Positions 29,231 to 41,415 of a stretch of 43,846 nt of DNA are shown piece by piece. The notes below the pieces were generated by a model. The model saw only the letters and a list, made by a program, of their open reading frames with translations, was not told the DNA's origin and did not search any database. The translations under genes were made by a program, and so were the position numbers. How positions within the stretch are numbered: the stretch's first letter is position 1; each line of letters begins with the position of its first letter. This DNA comes from Acidobacteriaceae bacterium (GTDB lineage Bacteria > Acidobacteriota > Terriglobia > Terriglobales > Acidobacteriaceae): the NCBI GenBank assembly GCA_030041515.1, contig JASHNS010000010.1, positions 1 through 43,846 of the forward strand, in the 5' to 3' direction.

Positions 29231-31392
29231 AGATTCTGAGCTCCTGGATTCGCGAATTCGTCCCCGGCATCACGATCACTGACCGCCAGCTGGCCGACGA
29301 TCTCACGCTGCGCGGGATTGCCGTGGACGGCGTCTTCGATCTCGGCGCGCATGGGTCGCTCTTTGAGATGGACATCACCACCAACCGCGTCGACGCGATG
29401 AATCACTACGGCATTGCGCGCGAGGCCGCGACGATTTACGGCCTGGCGCTGAAGCCGCTCGACGCAAGCCTGCCTCCGGCTAAGGCAACAGCGAAACCGT
29501 TCTCCGTGCGCATCGAGGAGCCGAAGTTGTGCGGGCGGTTCACGGCGCGTTTGCTGCGGAACGTGAAGATCGGGCCGTCCACGGGGATTGTCGCCGAGCG
29601 CTTTCGGCTGCTCGAGCAGAAGGCCATCGCCAATGCCGTCGATGCGACGAATTACGTGACGCTGGCGATGGGGCATCCCACGCACGCCTTCGATCTGGAC
29701 AAGCTGGAGGGCGGGATCGTCATCCGCCGCGCGCGCAAGGGCGAGAAGCTGAAGACGCTCGACGGCGTGGAGCGCACGCTCGATCCCGACGACCTGGTCG
29801 TCGCCGACGAGAAGAAGGCGCTGGGCCTGGCGGGCGTCATCGGCGGATGGGACACGATGATCACGCCGGAGACGAAGAACATCCTCGTGGAGGCGGCGTG
29901 GTTCGATCCGGCGACGGTGCGGCGCAGCTCGAAGCGGCACCTGGTGCACACCGACGCGTCGCACCGCTTCGAGCGCGGAGCGGATTTCAACGCGCCGCCG
30001 GTGGCGAATGCGCTGGTGAGCCGGATCATTCTCGAAGCCGGCGGGGCGGTCGAAGGCGAGCTTGTGGATGTCGTGATTCCGGAGGCCGACGCCCGGACCG
30101 CGAAGCGCGCCAGCATCGGATTCCGTGTGAGCGAGGTCGAGCGGATTCTGGGCCCGACCGAGGATGGCGCCGGTATCAGCGCGGCGACTGCCGTCGACAT
30201 TCTGCGTCGGCTGGGCTGCGGCGTCGAAGATGCCGCGCGGACGGAGACGACAGCCACGCAGCGGCAGGACCTCGATCCGTCGCGCGCGTCTCTGGGAGAA
30301 CCTCCGCAGAAGTCCGCCCCGTCCGGCCAGGCGGTGACGCTGCCGAGCTGGCGCCTCGATCTGGAGCGCGAGATCGATCTGATTGAGGAGATCGCGCGCG
30401 TGTATGGATACAACCGCTTCCGCAACACGCTGCCGCCGTTTGCGGGGACCGTGGTGGAACTGCCGTGGGCGGAGAAGGAATCAACGGTACGGCGGACGCT
30501 GCTGGCGCTCGGCTTCAACGAGGCGATCTCGTCGACCTTTTGCGCCGCGCAGGACGCGGCCATCTTCGCGCGCGAGCCGGATTCGGCGGTCGCGATCGGG
30601 AATCCGCTGAGCGAGGAGGCGGGAATGCTGCGTCCGTCGCTGGTGCCGGGGATGCTGGAGATGCTGGTGCTCAACCTGAGCCGCGACGTGGACGATGCGG
30701 CGCTGTTCGAGATGGGAACTACGTTTAGCGGCAATCCGGAAAACGGATATGCGCGCGTGGAAGAGCGGCCCACGCTGGCCATCGGCGCAACGGGGCATGC
30801 ATTCGGTGGCGGGGATGTGGAATTTTCCGACATGAAGGGTGCAATGGAGGAGCTGCTGAGCCGGTTCGCTGCGCGGTCGCTCTATTTTGATCGCTTCCCT
30901 GCCGCGTCGGGACTGATGCCGGCGTGGCTGCATCCGGGGCGCAGCGCGCGCGCAGCGGTGGATGGCGGGACGGTAGCGTGGTTCGGACAGTTGCATCCCG
31001 CGGAAGCGGAGCGGCGGAAGTTGAAGCAGACGGTGTGGCTGGGCGAGGTTTGGCTGGACCGGCTGTACAAGCAGGAGCTGAGGCAGCCGGCGGTGCGGGA
31101 GCTGTCGCGTTTCCAGGCGGTGCGGCGGGATTTTTCCGTGCTGCTGCCGGAGCGCGTGACCTATGCTGCGGCGGCCGGCGCGGTGGAGGCCCTGGCGATT
31201 CCGGAAATGCAGAGTTACGCCGCGAAAGAAGTGCTGCGCGGCGGCAAACAGATTCCGGAAGGGCAGTACTCACTCCTGCTGGGGGTGGTATTTCAGTCAA
31301 ACGAACGCACGCTGCGCGAAGAAGAGGTACAGGAGTGGTCGCGACAGGTGGTGGGCGCGCTGGAAACCCTGGGCGGCAAGCTGCGCGCGTGA
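29227..31392 (+). CDS. pheT: Phenylalanyl-tRNA synthetase beta subunit without the N-terminal tRNA-binding domain
   Basis: 721 residues against about 790-800 in E. coli-type PheT. The N terminus MKILSSWIREFVPGITITDR runs through LTLRGIAVDGVFDLGAHG and then directly into FEMDITTNRVDAMNHYGIAREAA, so the roughly 110-residue EMAP/OB-fold tRNA-binding insert is absent. B3/B4 (editing site), B5 (RASIGFRVSEVERILG), the catalytic-like module and the C-terminal ferredoxin-fold anticodon-binding domain (FQAVRRDFSVLLPERVTY onward) are present. A variable Ser/Pro/Gln linker lies near residues 340-370. ATG overlaps the pheS stop. The frame is clean, so the loss looks genuine and not an artefact. Confidence 0.93.
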   Translation: MKILSSWIREFVPGITITDRQLADDLTLRGIAVDGVFDLGAHGSLFEMDITTNRVDAMNHYGIAREAATIYGLALKPLDASLPPAKATAKPFSVRIEEPKLCGRFTARLLRNVKIGPSTGIVAERFRLLEQKAIANAVDATNYVTLAMGHPTHAFDLDKLEGGIVIRRARKGEKLKTLDGVERTLDPDDLVVADEKKALGLAGVIGGWDTMITPETKNILVEAAWFDPATVRRSSKRHLVHTDASHRFERGADFNAPPVANALVSRIILEAGGAVEGELVDVVIPEADARTAKRASIGFRVSEVERILGPTEDGAGISAATAVDILRRLGCGVEDAARTETTATQRQDLDPSRASLGEPPQKSAPSGQAVTLPSWRLDLEREIDLIEEIARVYGYNRFRNTLPPFAGTVVELPWAEKESTVRRTLLALGFNEAISSTFCAAQDAAIFAREPDSAVAIGNPLSEEAGMLRPSLVPGMLEMLVLNLSRDVDDAALFEMGTTFSGNPENGYARVEERPTLAIGATGHAFGGGDVEFSDMKGAMEELLSRFAARSLYFDRFPAASGLMPAWLHPGRSARAAVDGGTVAWFGQLHPAEAERRKLKQTVWLGEVWLDRLYKQELRQPAVRELSRFQAVRRDFSVLLPERVTYAAAAGAVEALAIPEMQSYAAKEVLRGGKQIPEGQYSLLLGVVFQSNERTLREEEVQEWSRQVVGALETLGGKLRA

Positions 31393-31444
31393 GCGCTGAA
31401 GCTGCTTTGCGCCGCAGCTTGCGGCGAGTGGTGCACGCGGATTT

Positions 31445-31729
31445 TCACTCCAGGTCGGTGTGCGGATCAGAGCTTTTGTCGCCGGGCAGGCGCGTGCGCA
31501 AACGTTCGGCGCCCATCGCATCGGCTTCGCGGTCGTACTCGTCGCGCGCGGCGTCGCGCACATTCACCGCGCCGCTTCCGCTCGCATTGGCAATCTGGTT
31601 TTCCGGCAGTTCGCCGGTGGGGATGAAGCGGCCTTCGGCTTCCAGCGTCGGTCCGACGTGGCGGACTGCGTCGACGGCACGCGAGGTTGATTTCTGTGCG
31701 GGTTGGCTCGGCCGGGATTTCTGAAACAT
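31445..31729 (-). CDS. Small hydrophilic protein, unknown function
   Basis: 94 residues, starting MFQKSRPSQPAQKSTSRAVD and containing GPTLEAEGRFIPTGELPENQ and ARDEYDREADAMGAERLRTR. It is charged, Gly/Ala-rich and lacks hydrophobic segments. GGAAGAGGG lies 7 nt before ATG 31729, which decides the start inside a longer open frame. It is divergent from a similar small hydrophilic gene at 31817 across 87 bp. No family recognised. Confidence 0.65.
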   Translation of the reverse strand: MFQKSRPSQPAQKSTSRAVDAVRHVGPTLEAEGRFIPTGELPENQIANASGSGAVNVRDAARDEYDREADAMGAERLRTRLPGDKSSDPHTDLE

Positions 31730-31816
31730 AAAAAGCCCTCTTCCTGGTCGGAGAACCGGAGCGCAGGAGGAGTTGCCCATGGCGCGTCCGGGCCATCCAA
31801 CCGATAAGAGGGAATT

Positions 31817-32080
31817 ATGGAAAACAACCGCAGAGAGCCGCAGGGATTCGGAGAGCACACACGGAAACGATCCAACGAAAACGCGCATGAGCAGGGATGG
31901 AGACTCAACGAGGACGAGCGCCGCGGATTGCCCGAGGGGAAACAGGATTTCGAGGGTGGGACCGATTACGAGTACGGGGCGCGCGATTTTGGAGATACGC
32001 CGGTGGACACAAAAAAGCGGGCGGCCACAGACAACAAGACCCGGCGCGCGGGCCGGGCCGTTGCTTCAGGAAAAGACTAG
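31817..32080 (+). CDS. Small hydrophilic protein, unknown function
   Basis: 87 residues, highly charged, with ENNRREPQGFGEHTRKRSNE, EDERRGLPEGKQDFEGGTDY and a basic tail. It looks intrinsically disordered, like small stress proteins. AGAGGG is 4 nt before the ATG. Its stop overlaps the convergent 32077-32619 gene by 4 bp. No family recognised. Confidence 0.65.
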   Translation: MENNRREPQGFGEHTRKRSNENAHEQGWRLNEDERRGLPEGKQDFEGGTDYEYGARDFGDTPVDTKKRAATDNKTRRAGRAVASGKD

Positions 32081-32619
32081 AGAACTTCGACCAGTCGCGG
32101 GTAAAGGCCTGCGTGGCTGGTCTGATAAAGAGCCAGCAGGCGCTGGCGCATGAGGTAATAGGCTGAAGCCGCTTCGTGCAGGTGGAACGGGATGAGGGTG
32201 ACGGAGCGGCGCAGCACGCTATGGAACATGAGAGCGATCTCGACGCGGCGAACGGCCTGACGCAGGCGGAGCGCGTCGCGGCGAATGCGCTCGGTGACGA
32301 TGATGCCTTCGTCGAAATTCCAGCGCTGCGCATGAGCGGCAAGCAGGAGCATGACCTGCGCGTTGTTTCTCATGCGGCGCAGACCCTCCTTCCCACCCAG
32401 CATGAGCCACATGTCCGGAGGCTCGAGAGAAATCTGGCCTTCGCGCGGCTCGAGGAAATCGCGAGCGACGGAAGTGACCTGATCGAACTGGACGGGTTCG
32501 AGAGCGGCCACAACGTCGGACCAGCTACGGTGGTCGATACGCAACGAAGAGAACTGACTTTTCAGGGCGGCAACAACGAGACAGCATACAACCGCGCCCA
32601 GGAGGAGGAATGGCAGCAC
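32077..32619 (-). CDS. Membrane-anchored protein of unknown function
   Basis: 180 residues with one N-terminal membrane helix (LPFLLLGAVVCCLVVAALK) and a soluble part with EGQISLEPPDMWLMLGGKEG, RMRNNAQVMLLLAAHAQRW and AASAYYLMRQRLLALYQTS. The start is GTG 32619; a TAA lies 48 bp upstream in frame, so there is little choice. AAAGG is about 9 nt upstream. It is 45 bp downstream of the tandem membrane paralogues on the same strand, so it may end their operon. Function unknown. Confidence 0.7.
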   Translation of the reverse strand: MLPFLLLGAVVCCLVVAALKSQFSSLRIDHRSWSDVVAALEPVQFDQVTSVARDFLEPREGQISLEPPDMWLMLGGKEGLRRMRNNAQVMLLLAAHAQRWNFDEGIIVTERIRRDALRLRQAVRRVEIALMFHSVLRRSVTLIPFHLHEAASAYYLMRQRLLALYQTSHAGLYPRLVEVL

Positions 32620-32664
32620 GAGGAGATGCCTTTCAAAAACCAGCGAACCACAAAACAGAGCGCA

Positions 32665-33426
32665 TTAGTTACCTGCGTCCAGTCTGCGAAGATCGTACTC
32701 GACTCGACGGTGCAGTGCAAGGATATATTTCTGCAAATCTTCTGAAATCGGCTGTCTTTCCGGCTCCGAGTTCCAAAAGCGGAAAGCGATCCACACGGTG
32801 GCCCCCATCCAGGCAACACCCTGGATATATTCCATACTCGCAAAATGGGCGGTACCAAAGTAACTCTCCAGCGCATTCGTGATCAGCGACGCACCAGCCC
32901 ACGCAGTAAGTCCCTGGCCCAGAGCCATAACATGGCTCCGCCACCCCAGTCCCAGGCGGTTGGCCGTAAAGCTCATGGTGACAAACAATTCGCAGATCAC
33001 CAGACTCGTGAAGAGGTCGCCCCGCAACTGCCAGCTTGTGTAACGTCCGTGGGGAGGACTAATCCACCAGGTCAGGAGGGCTGCAACCGCGACCCCCCCC
33101 AGGGCGGCCGCAAAGAAATGGCCTCGCGCGTCCCGGACCCAGGTTCCAGTGGGACGCAGGACGATGCGCGCGATCTCAAAGATCACCCCGAGCTCAAGGG
33201 CGAAGTCCGGCCACAGGCTGGTCCAGTAGATGTGTGCGTACCAGCGCGCAGCGCCATGAACGTAAAGAGTGAAGAGGGTTACAGTGAGGGCGGCCTCAAA
33301 AGCAATCCAACAGGTGAAAAGTGGGAACAGCCTCCAGCGGGCGCGCCAGATCAGAACGGCAAGCAGAGTCGCGGTCGTAAGAAAGTGCAACGCCCACAGA
33401 ACGCCGCTCAACGCCGAGACCTTCAT
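32665..33426 (-). CDS. Multi-pass membrane protein, paralogue 2 of a tandem pair
   Basis: 253 residues with about seven membrane helices. Landmarks shared with the upstream gene are WYAHIYWTSLWPDFALELGV, SPPHGRYTSWQLRGDLFTSL and NALESYFGTAHFASMEYIQG. ATG 33426 overlaps the stop of the preceding gene by 4 bp. The open frame extends upstream of it, but that part has no family similarity. The family is not recognised by name. Confidence 0.75.
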   Translation of the reverse strand: MKVSALSGVLWALHFLTTATLLAVLIWRARWRLFPLFTCWIAFEAALTVTLFTLYVHGAARWYAHIYWTSLWPDFALELGVIFEIARIVLRPTGTWVRDARGHFFAAALGGVAVAALLTWWISPPHGRYTSWQLRGDLFTSLVICELFVTMSFTANRLGLGWRSHVMALGQGLTAWAGASLITNALESYFGTAHFASMEYIQGVAWMGATVWIAFRFWNSEPERQPISEDLQKYILALHRRVEYDLRRLDAGN

Positions 33427-34289
33427 GCGTCTGCTCCGTCGGTGGCATTCGTCCCGGACAAGGTTCGAGAGAGCCACTTCGGAATACCGCGCTGACGCGT
33501 AAGCAAGCTCCGCACTGCCTCGGGGACCGGCGTGCCCGGAGCTTGCAGTATCCCTGGGGGATTCCTTTCCGGAGCCCGCGGGGAATATGGATCGGCGGCG
33601 CGCTCCGGCGCCTCGGCATGCGGCCTGGCGATACCAAATTCCATCGCGATCCAAATCATCGCGCCGATCCAGGCATAGCTCTGGAAGTATTCGATTTGTC
33701 TGAAATCCCGCGTTCCGAAATAACTCTGCAGCGCGTTCACCACCACGCACACCGTGTCCAGGGCCGTCAGCGCCTGCAGCAAAGCCAGAACCGGACCTTC
33801 CCACCTCACTCTGAGCCTGTTTGCGATGACACCGATCGACACCAGCAGTTCGCAAACTACCAGGCTAGTAAAGAGATCGCCGCGCAGCTGCCATGACGCG
33901 TAAGCGCCGTGGGGTGGGACGATCCACTCGCTGAGCGCGGCGAAGGCCGCCGCCGAGAAAAGAGCCCAGAAAAGAAGCTGCCTTCCCGCACCGCCTATCC
34001 ATTTTCCGTCGCGGCGGAAAGCAGCGCGGGCAAGTTCCACGGCCACGCCAATCTGGAGCGCGAACTCGGGCCACATACTGAGCCAGTACACCTGCGCATA
34101 CAAATGCGCGGATCCAAAGAAGCGGTAGACGACGTAACAGAGCGAGGTCTTGCCAGTGACAAAAGCGATCCAGGCGAATAAGACAGGAAATTGTTTCCAG
34201 CGGCCGCGAACGATCAGCACCAGAAGAAGGACGGCACACGACAGGAATCCGCCCGCCCACAGCAGCTCATCGAGCAGCGGCAGCTTCAT
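33423..34289 (-). CDS. Multi-pass membrane protein, paralogue 1 of a tandem pair
   Basis: 288 residues, about seven membrane helices, then a Pro/Arg-rich cytoplasmic tail of about 60 residues not found in its neighbour. The shared landmarks are LYAQVYWLSMWPEFALQIGV, VPPHGAYASWQLRGDLFTSL and NALQSYFGTRDFRQIEYFQS. ATG 34289 is chosen because MKLPLLDELLWAGG aligns with the start of the paralogue; the Shine-Dalgarno is weak. The pair probably arose by duplication. Confidence 0.75.
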   Translation of the reverse strand: MKLPLLDELLWAGGFLSCAVLLLVLIVRGRWKQFPVLFAWIAFVTGKTSLCYVVYRFFGSAHLYAQVYWLSMWPEFALQIGVAVELARAAFRRDGKWIGGAGRQLLFWALFSAAAFAALSEWIVPPHGAYASWQLRGDLFTSLVVCELLVSIGVIANRLRVRWEGPVLALLQALTALDTVCVVVNALQSYFGTRDFRQIEYFQSYAWIGAMIWIAMEFGIARPHAEAPERAADPYSPRAPERNPPGILQAPGTPVPEAVRSLLTRQRGIPKWLSRTLSGTNATDGADA

Positions 34290-34547
34290 CGCGGAACGGC
34301 CCCCGTGGAGCACGTCTCGGGGGGAATTCGCCGAATCTGTATTGGCGGCAGACAGCCTGTGTGGGTAGGCTGCACCATACCTGGAGAAATCCTTTCGGTC
34401 ACCCGGGGGAGTTCCCAGCCAGTGTACAGCCACACACAAAGAAAGAAATCACCCCAAGAGAGTGATCGTCGGAAAAACGACTGACCGCACAGGCACATCC
34501 GGAACCCAGGAACTTCCTGGGCTCGTGCTGCCGTAACACTCAGAGAG

Positions 34548-34582
34548 CGCGAACCCCGGTTCCCCACGGAGCCGGGGTCGCG
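34548..34582. other. Strong hairpin downstream of the small secreted-protein gene
   Basis: Arms CGCGA-A-CCCCGG (34548-34559) and CCGGGGTCGCG (34572-34582) pair with a single bulge. It lies 14 bp after the 34597-34818 stop on the minus strand. No T-run follows. A second 6-bp hairpin (CCCAGG...CCTGGG) is at 34505-34521. The rest of 34290-34596 holds nothing else I can identify. Confidence 0.5.
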
Positions 34583-34596
34583 AACTGACCTCAGGC

Positions 34597-34818
34597 TTAC
34601 AGGCCGACCACTCCAGCGATCGAGATGATCTCGCTGATGATCGTCCCCACGCCGGTTGTGCTCGTGCTCGTGGACGTCGTATTCGTCCCGGTTTGAGGCG
34701 GAGGATTGCCGCCCGCGCCGGGGCCGCTGCCACTGGGAGAAGTGCCATCCGCGAAAACCGGAGAAGCTAACAAGGCGAGAGTTCCAGAGAGAACCAGCAA
34801 CCGCAAAGCTTTCTTCAT
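34597..34818 (-). CDS. Small secreted Gly/Ser/Thr-rich protein
   Basis: 73 residues: signal peptide MKKALRLLVLSGTLALLASP cleaved near VFA-DGT, then a Gly/Pro/Ser/Thr-rich linker (SGSGPGAGGNPPPQTG) and a hydrophobic C terminus (TIISEIISIAGVVGL) that could associate with a membrane. The ribosome binding site is weak. The clean signal peptide is the main support. No family recognised. Confidence 0.6.
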   Translation of the reverse strand: MKKALRLLVLSGTLALLASPVFADGTSPSGSGPGAGGNPPPQTGTNTTSTSTSTTGVGTIISEIISIAGVVGL

Positions 34819-35052
34819 TGGGAGAGGTATCCTTTTGGCGCGAACGGTGCGCATCTTTGAGACTAATGTGACGTCAAGAGGGTTGTACAAAGATTTTTCA
34901 ATTTCCAGTGCCTTCGGTAAGCCTTCTTTGGGCGCCGACGGAAGATCAAAGCCGGCAGTTCCGGTGTACACCGCCGTATAACTAGTTTAATTTCAACTAT
35001 CTGGGAATAACTTACCAGATCTGCAAAACGGGCTCTCCGTTTCCCGAATTGG

Positions 35053-36096
35053 TCAGCGCTGATTCACCAGGGCAGATGGCGCGGTCTCTGAGCCGGCGGG
35101 AGACTCCCGGGAAGCTAAGGAGAGATCCGGCTCCGGGGCGGCGCTGGTACGCGGACCGTCCGCACACGGCTCCCAGTCCACCAGCGGGTTGTAGACCTGG
35201 GCGTGGGGGTTGGGATGGAATCGGCCATCGCCGAGCCAGACGGCGACCAGCGTACCGGCGACGTAGGGATTGAGCCATACGAGCGGCACAACATACTTCT
35301 TGGACTTGACTACGGATTCAATAACACCATCGACGGGCGTGCTCCGGTGAATGCTGCCAGGAACCTGAGGGATCACGAAGGTGCGCAGATCGTCCTGCGG
35401 ATGGTGGCGGCTGTACGCGACCAGCGATTTCGCCGCCTGCTTGGGCGTCATCATGCCCGCGTCGGCGATGAAATTGCGACGAATGGCATGCGGGTAATAG
35501 AAGTTAATGACCTTCTGCGAGAAGTTAGCGCAGTTATTGAAGAAGAGATTGAAGTGCGAGATATTGCGCCGGTGATTGAAGCGCCGGATGAAGGCGCGAT
35601 CCTGCTGTTCCGTGGTGGCAACTTCAAAACCCCAGATGCGGCGGTCGTAGGAGGCGCCGATCAGCTCAATCCAGTCGCCGCCGGGAATTTCCGTTTTGGG
35701 GTCGTCGGGAACGATGGACTCGAGGTGTTCCACGCGATACCGTTCGCGGAGGTAGCGCTCGAGGCGCGGCGTGGCGGACGCCGGAATTTCGTCGACGTTA
35801 TCGACAGCATAGAGATACGGGATGAGAGGAATGGCGAGCCAGTCGTATCCATCGACGCGGTGATAGCGGCTGATGACGACGCCGATTTCGCCGGGACGGC
35901 AGAGGCGCAGATGAGTCGGCGAGTCCGCGCAGACGTGGTTGAGATATACGGCGGCATGGCCGGTGGGATTCATGGCGCCGAAGTCGCCGAAGGGCTCTTC
36001 GAGCAGAAGACCGGCGTCGGCGCGCGCGACGGCGCACGCGCAGAGCGCGAACAACATCGCTGCGAGCAGAGAACTCAGCTTGCGTCGCCGCTTCAT
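35053..36096 (-). CDS. Secreted protein with probable papain-like (NlpC/P60-related) fold
   Basis: 347 residues with a signal peptide (KLSSLLAAMLFALCACAVARA). The sequence has GHAAVYLNHVC near residue 47 and FNLFFNNCANFSQKVINFYYP near 185. A histidine in GHAAVYL ahead of a cysteine in NNCANFS is the reversed order seen in circularly permuted papain-fold proteins. The C-terminal 40 residues are low-complexity. Enzyme activity is inferred, not shown. GTG 36099 precedes ATG 36096; I use the ATG. Confidence 0.65.
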   Translation of the reverse strand: MKRRRKLSSLLAAMLFALCACAVARADAGLLLEEPFGDFGAMNPTGHAAVYLNHVCADSPTHLRLCRPGEIGVVISRYHRVDGYDWLAIPLIPYLYAVDNVDEIPASATPRLERYLRERYRVEHLESIVPDDPKTEIPGGDWIELIGASYDRRIWGFEVATTEQQDRAFIRRFNHRRNISHFNLFFNNCANFSQKVINFYYPHAIRRNFIADAGMMTPKQAAKSLVAYSRHHPQDDLRTFVIPQVPGSIHRSTPVDGVIESVVKSKKYVVPLVWLNPYVAGTLVAVWLGDGRFHPNPHAQVYNPLVDWEPCADGPRTSAAPEPDLSLASRESPAGSETAPSALVNQR

Positions 36097-36298
36097 CACC
36101 AGGAACTGTGGCCCTCCAACCAGGAAAAGACTTGCATTTGCCGCGTGCTGAGGAGTGTCGATTCGGAAAAAGGCGGGGAGCCCGGCCTATCACCAGACAA
36201 GAACCCGTTTTCCGCCAAAATGTTGCACCGTTTGGGGTGAATTGCGCGTCAATCCGCCGCGCACCGCCTGCCGAGCTTGCTGATAGGCTGCGAAGAGG

Positions 36299-37024
36299 AT
36301 GAATGACACGCGAATCACCGCGTCCCGCTACCCGCCGGGACAGACGCTGCTGATCGATGCCGACGACACCCTCTGGGAAAATAATATCTATTTTGAGCGC
36401 GCCATTGCAGCCTTTATCTCGTGGTTAGACCACAAGGATTACACGCGCGAGCAGGTGCGCGCGAAGTTAAACGAAGTAGAACGCGAGAATGTGCGGCATC
36501 ACGGCTATGGGCTGACCAGCTTTCGCCGCGCGCTGGTGACCTGCTGCGAGCGGCTGACGACGGAGCCCGTCACGCCGGAGAAGCACGAGCGCATCATGAG
36601 CTTCGCGCAGACCATCGCCGACCAGGAGATCGATCTGCTGGAAGGCGTGGCGGAGACGCTCCCGGCGCTGGCCTCGCGGCACAAGCTCATCCTGGTGACG
36701 AAGGGCAACGAGGCGGAGCAGGCCGACAAGCTGGCGCGCTCCGGGCTGGTCCAGCATTTCTCCGGCGTGGAAATCCCGCGCGAAAAAGATCCGGAGGCGT
36801 ACCGCGCGGTCTGCGTGAAGTACTCGCTGCCGTCGCATACGACCTGGATGATCGGGAACAGCCCGCGGTCGGACATCAATCCCGCGCTGGCCTGCGGACT
36901 GCATGCGGTATACATCCACCATCCGCACACGTGGGTGCTGGAGCACGAGTCGCTGGACGCGGCGCCCGAGGGCCAGAATTTGCTGGAAGTCGCGAGCTTT
37001 GGGGAACTGGGCAGCTACTTCTGA
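36299..37024 (+). CDS. HAD-superfamily hydrolase
   Basis: 241 residues. The catalytic DxDxT motif is LLIDADDTLWENN (nucleophile D20, acid D22). VTKGN supplies motif II, a lysine in REKDPEAY motif III, and GNSPRSDINPA motif IV. The alpha-helical cap lies between motifs I and II. The substrate is unknown; most such enzymes are small-molecule phosphatases. TAGGCT (36284-36289) is 9 nt before the ATG and the AGAGG sequence directly abuts it, too close for a normal ribosome binding site. Confidence 0.88.
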   Translation: MNDTRITASRYPPGQTLLIDADDTLWENNIYFERAIAAFISWLDHKDYTREQVRAKLNEVERENVRHHGYGLTSFRRALVTCCERLTTEPVTPEKHERIMSFAQTIADQEIDLLEGVAETLPALASRHKLILVTKGNEAEQADKLARSGLVQHFSGVEIPREKDPEAYRAVCVKYSLPSHTTWMIGNSPRSDINPALACGLHAVYIHHPHTWVLEHESLDAAPEGQNLLEVASFGELGSYF

Positions 37025-37029
37025 GTATG

Positions 37030-37047
37030 TTCTAATAAATGTTAGAA
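37030..37047. promoter_or_regulatory. Operator-like inverted repeat before the AbrB-Doc module
   Basis: TTCTAA-TAAATG-TTAGAA lies 23 bp before the antitoxin ATG and overlaps a TAGAAT -10-like hexamer (37043-37048). AbrB-type antitoxins usually repress their own promoter at such palindromes. Confidence 0.6.
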
Positions 37048-37070
37048 TATGGACAGAGGGAGAGGCCGCG

Positions 37071-37295
37071 ATGGTCAAGCTAAAGGTCACAACAATCGGC
37101 AGTTCCGCAGGCATCGTCCTGCCGAAGGAGGTGCTGTCGCGTTTGCGCGTTGCGAAGGGCGACACCCTTTTCCTCACCGAATCGCCCGACGGCTTTCGGA
37201 TCACCTCGTACGACCCGGAATTCGAGGAAGATATGACGCTCGCCCGGAAGGTGATGAGGAGCCGGCGCAATCTGCTTCGAGAACTGGCCAAGTGA
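37071..37295 (+). CDS. AbrB/MazE-type antitoxin
   Basis: 74 residues. The swapped-hairpin AbrB DNA-binding domain is MVKLKVTTIGSSAGIVLPKE, followed by VLSRLRVAKGDTLFL; the C-terminal helix (MTLARKVMRSRRNLLRELAK) is the likely toxin-binding part. GAGAGG is 5 nt before the ATG. It overlaps the toxin gene by 4 bp (GTGA), the classic toxin-antitoxin arrangement, and probably represses itself through the palindrome at 37030. Confidence 0.85.
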   Translation: MVKLKVTTIGSSAGIVLPKEVLSRLRVAKGDTLFLTESPDGFRITSYDPEFEEDMTLARKVMRSRRNLLRELAK

Positions 37296-37690
37296 CTCGT
37301 TCGGAGTGGCGATGGGTCAGGGACAACTCCGTCCTGGCGATTCACGACGAACAGATCGCCGAACATGGGGGCCTGGCGGGAGTGCGCGATCCGTCGCTCC
37401 TGCTCTCGTCGCTCGCGCGACCACGGAATCTCGCGGCATACGGCGACCCCGACCTCGCCGATCTTGCTGCCGCCTACGCCACAGGAATTGCGCGCAATCA
37501 TGCTTTTCTGGATGGCAATAAGCGGACAGCATGGGTCGTCGCTGAAGTCTTCCTTCTCAAAAACGGCTATGAACTTACGGCCAGCGACGGCGACGGAGTC
37601 AGAGTGATGCTCGCTGTCGCCGACGGCTCCATGCCTGAAGTGAAACTCGCTGCATGGATCCGTGAATGGATGCGTCCGGCCGGCAGTTAG
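37292..37690 (+). CDS. doc: Doc-type toxin (Fic/Doc fold)
   Basis: 132 residues with the Doc/Fic motif H70-A-F72-L-D74-G75-N76-K77-R78, intact in all key positions. Doc kinases phosphorylate elongation factor Tu and stop translation. Here the antitoxin is AbrB-like and not the usual Phd. The start is GTG overlapping the antitoxin stop. The module looks complete. Confidence 0.9.
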   Translation: MTRSEWRWVRDNSVLAIHDEQIAEHGGLAGVRDPSLLLSSLARPRNLAAYGDPDLADLAAAYATGIARNHAFLDGNKRTAWVVAEVFLLKNGYELTASDGDGVRVMLAVADGSMPEVKLAAWIREWMRPAGS

Positions 37691-37742
37691 GCGCGGAGAC
37701 AGCTGAAGCAGCCGGCGCCTTACCCATATCAAACTTCCCCAG

Positions 37743-41297
<3,555 letters not shown>

Positions 41298-41415
41298 GTC
41301 AGTTCAAGTTTAGCAGCGGGGTCACTGGCAAATTGTGCGCAAAGCGAATGGCGCGCCCGCGGTGAGCCACGAACGAGTGTAGATTGAGGCGGGGGACGTA
41401 AAGGATCCATCGCCT

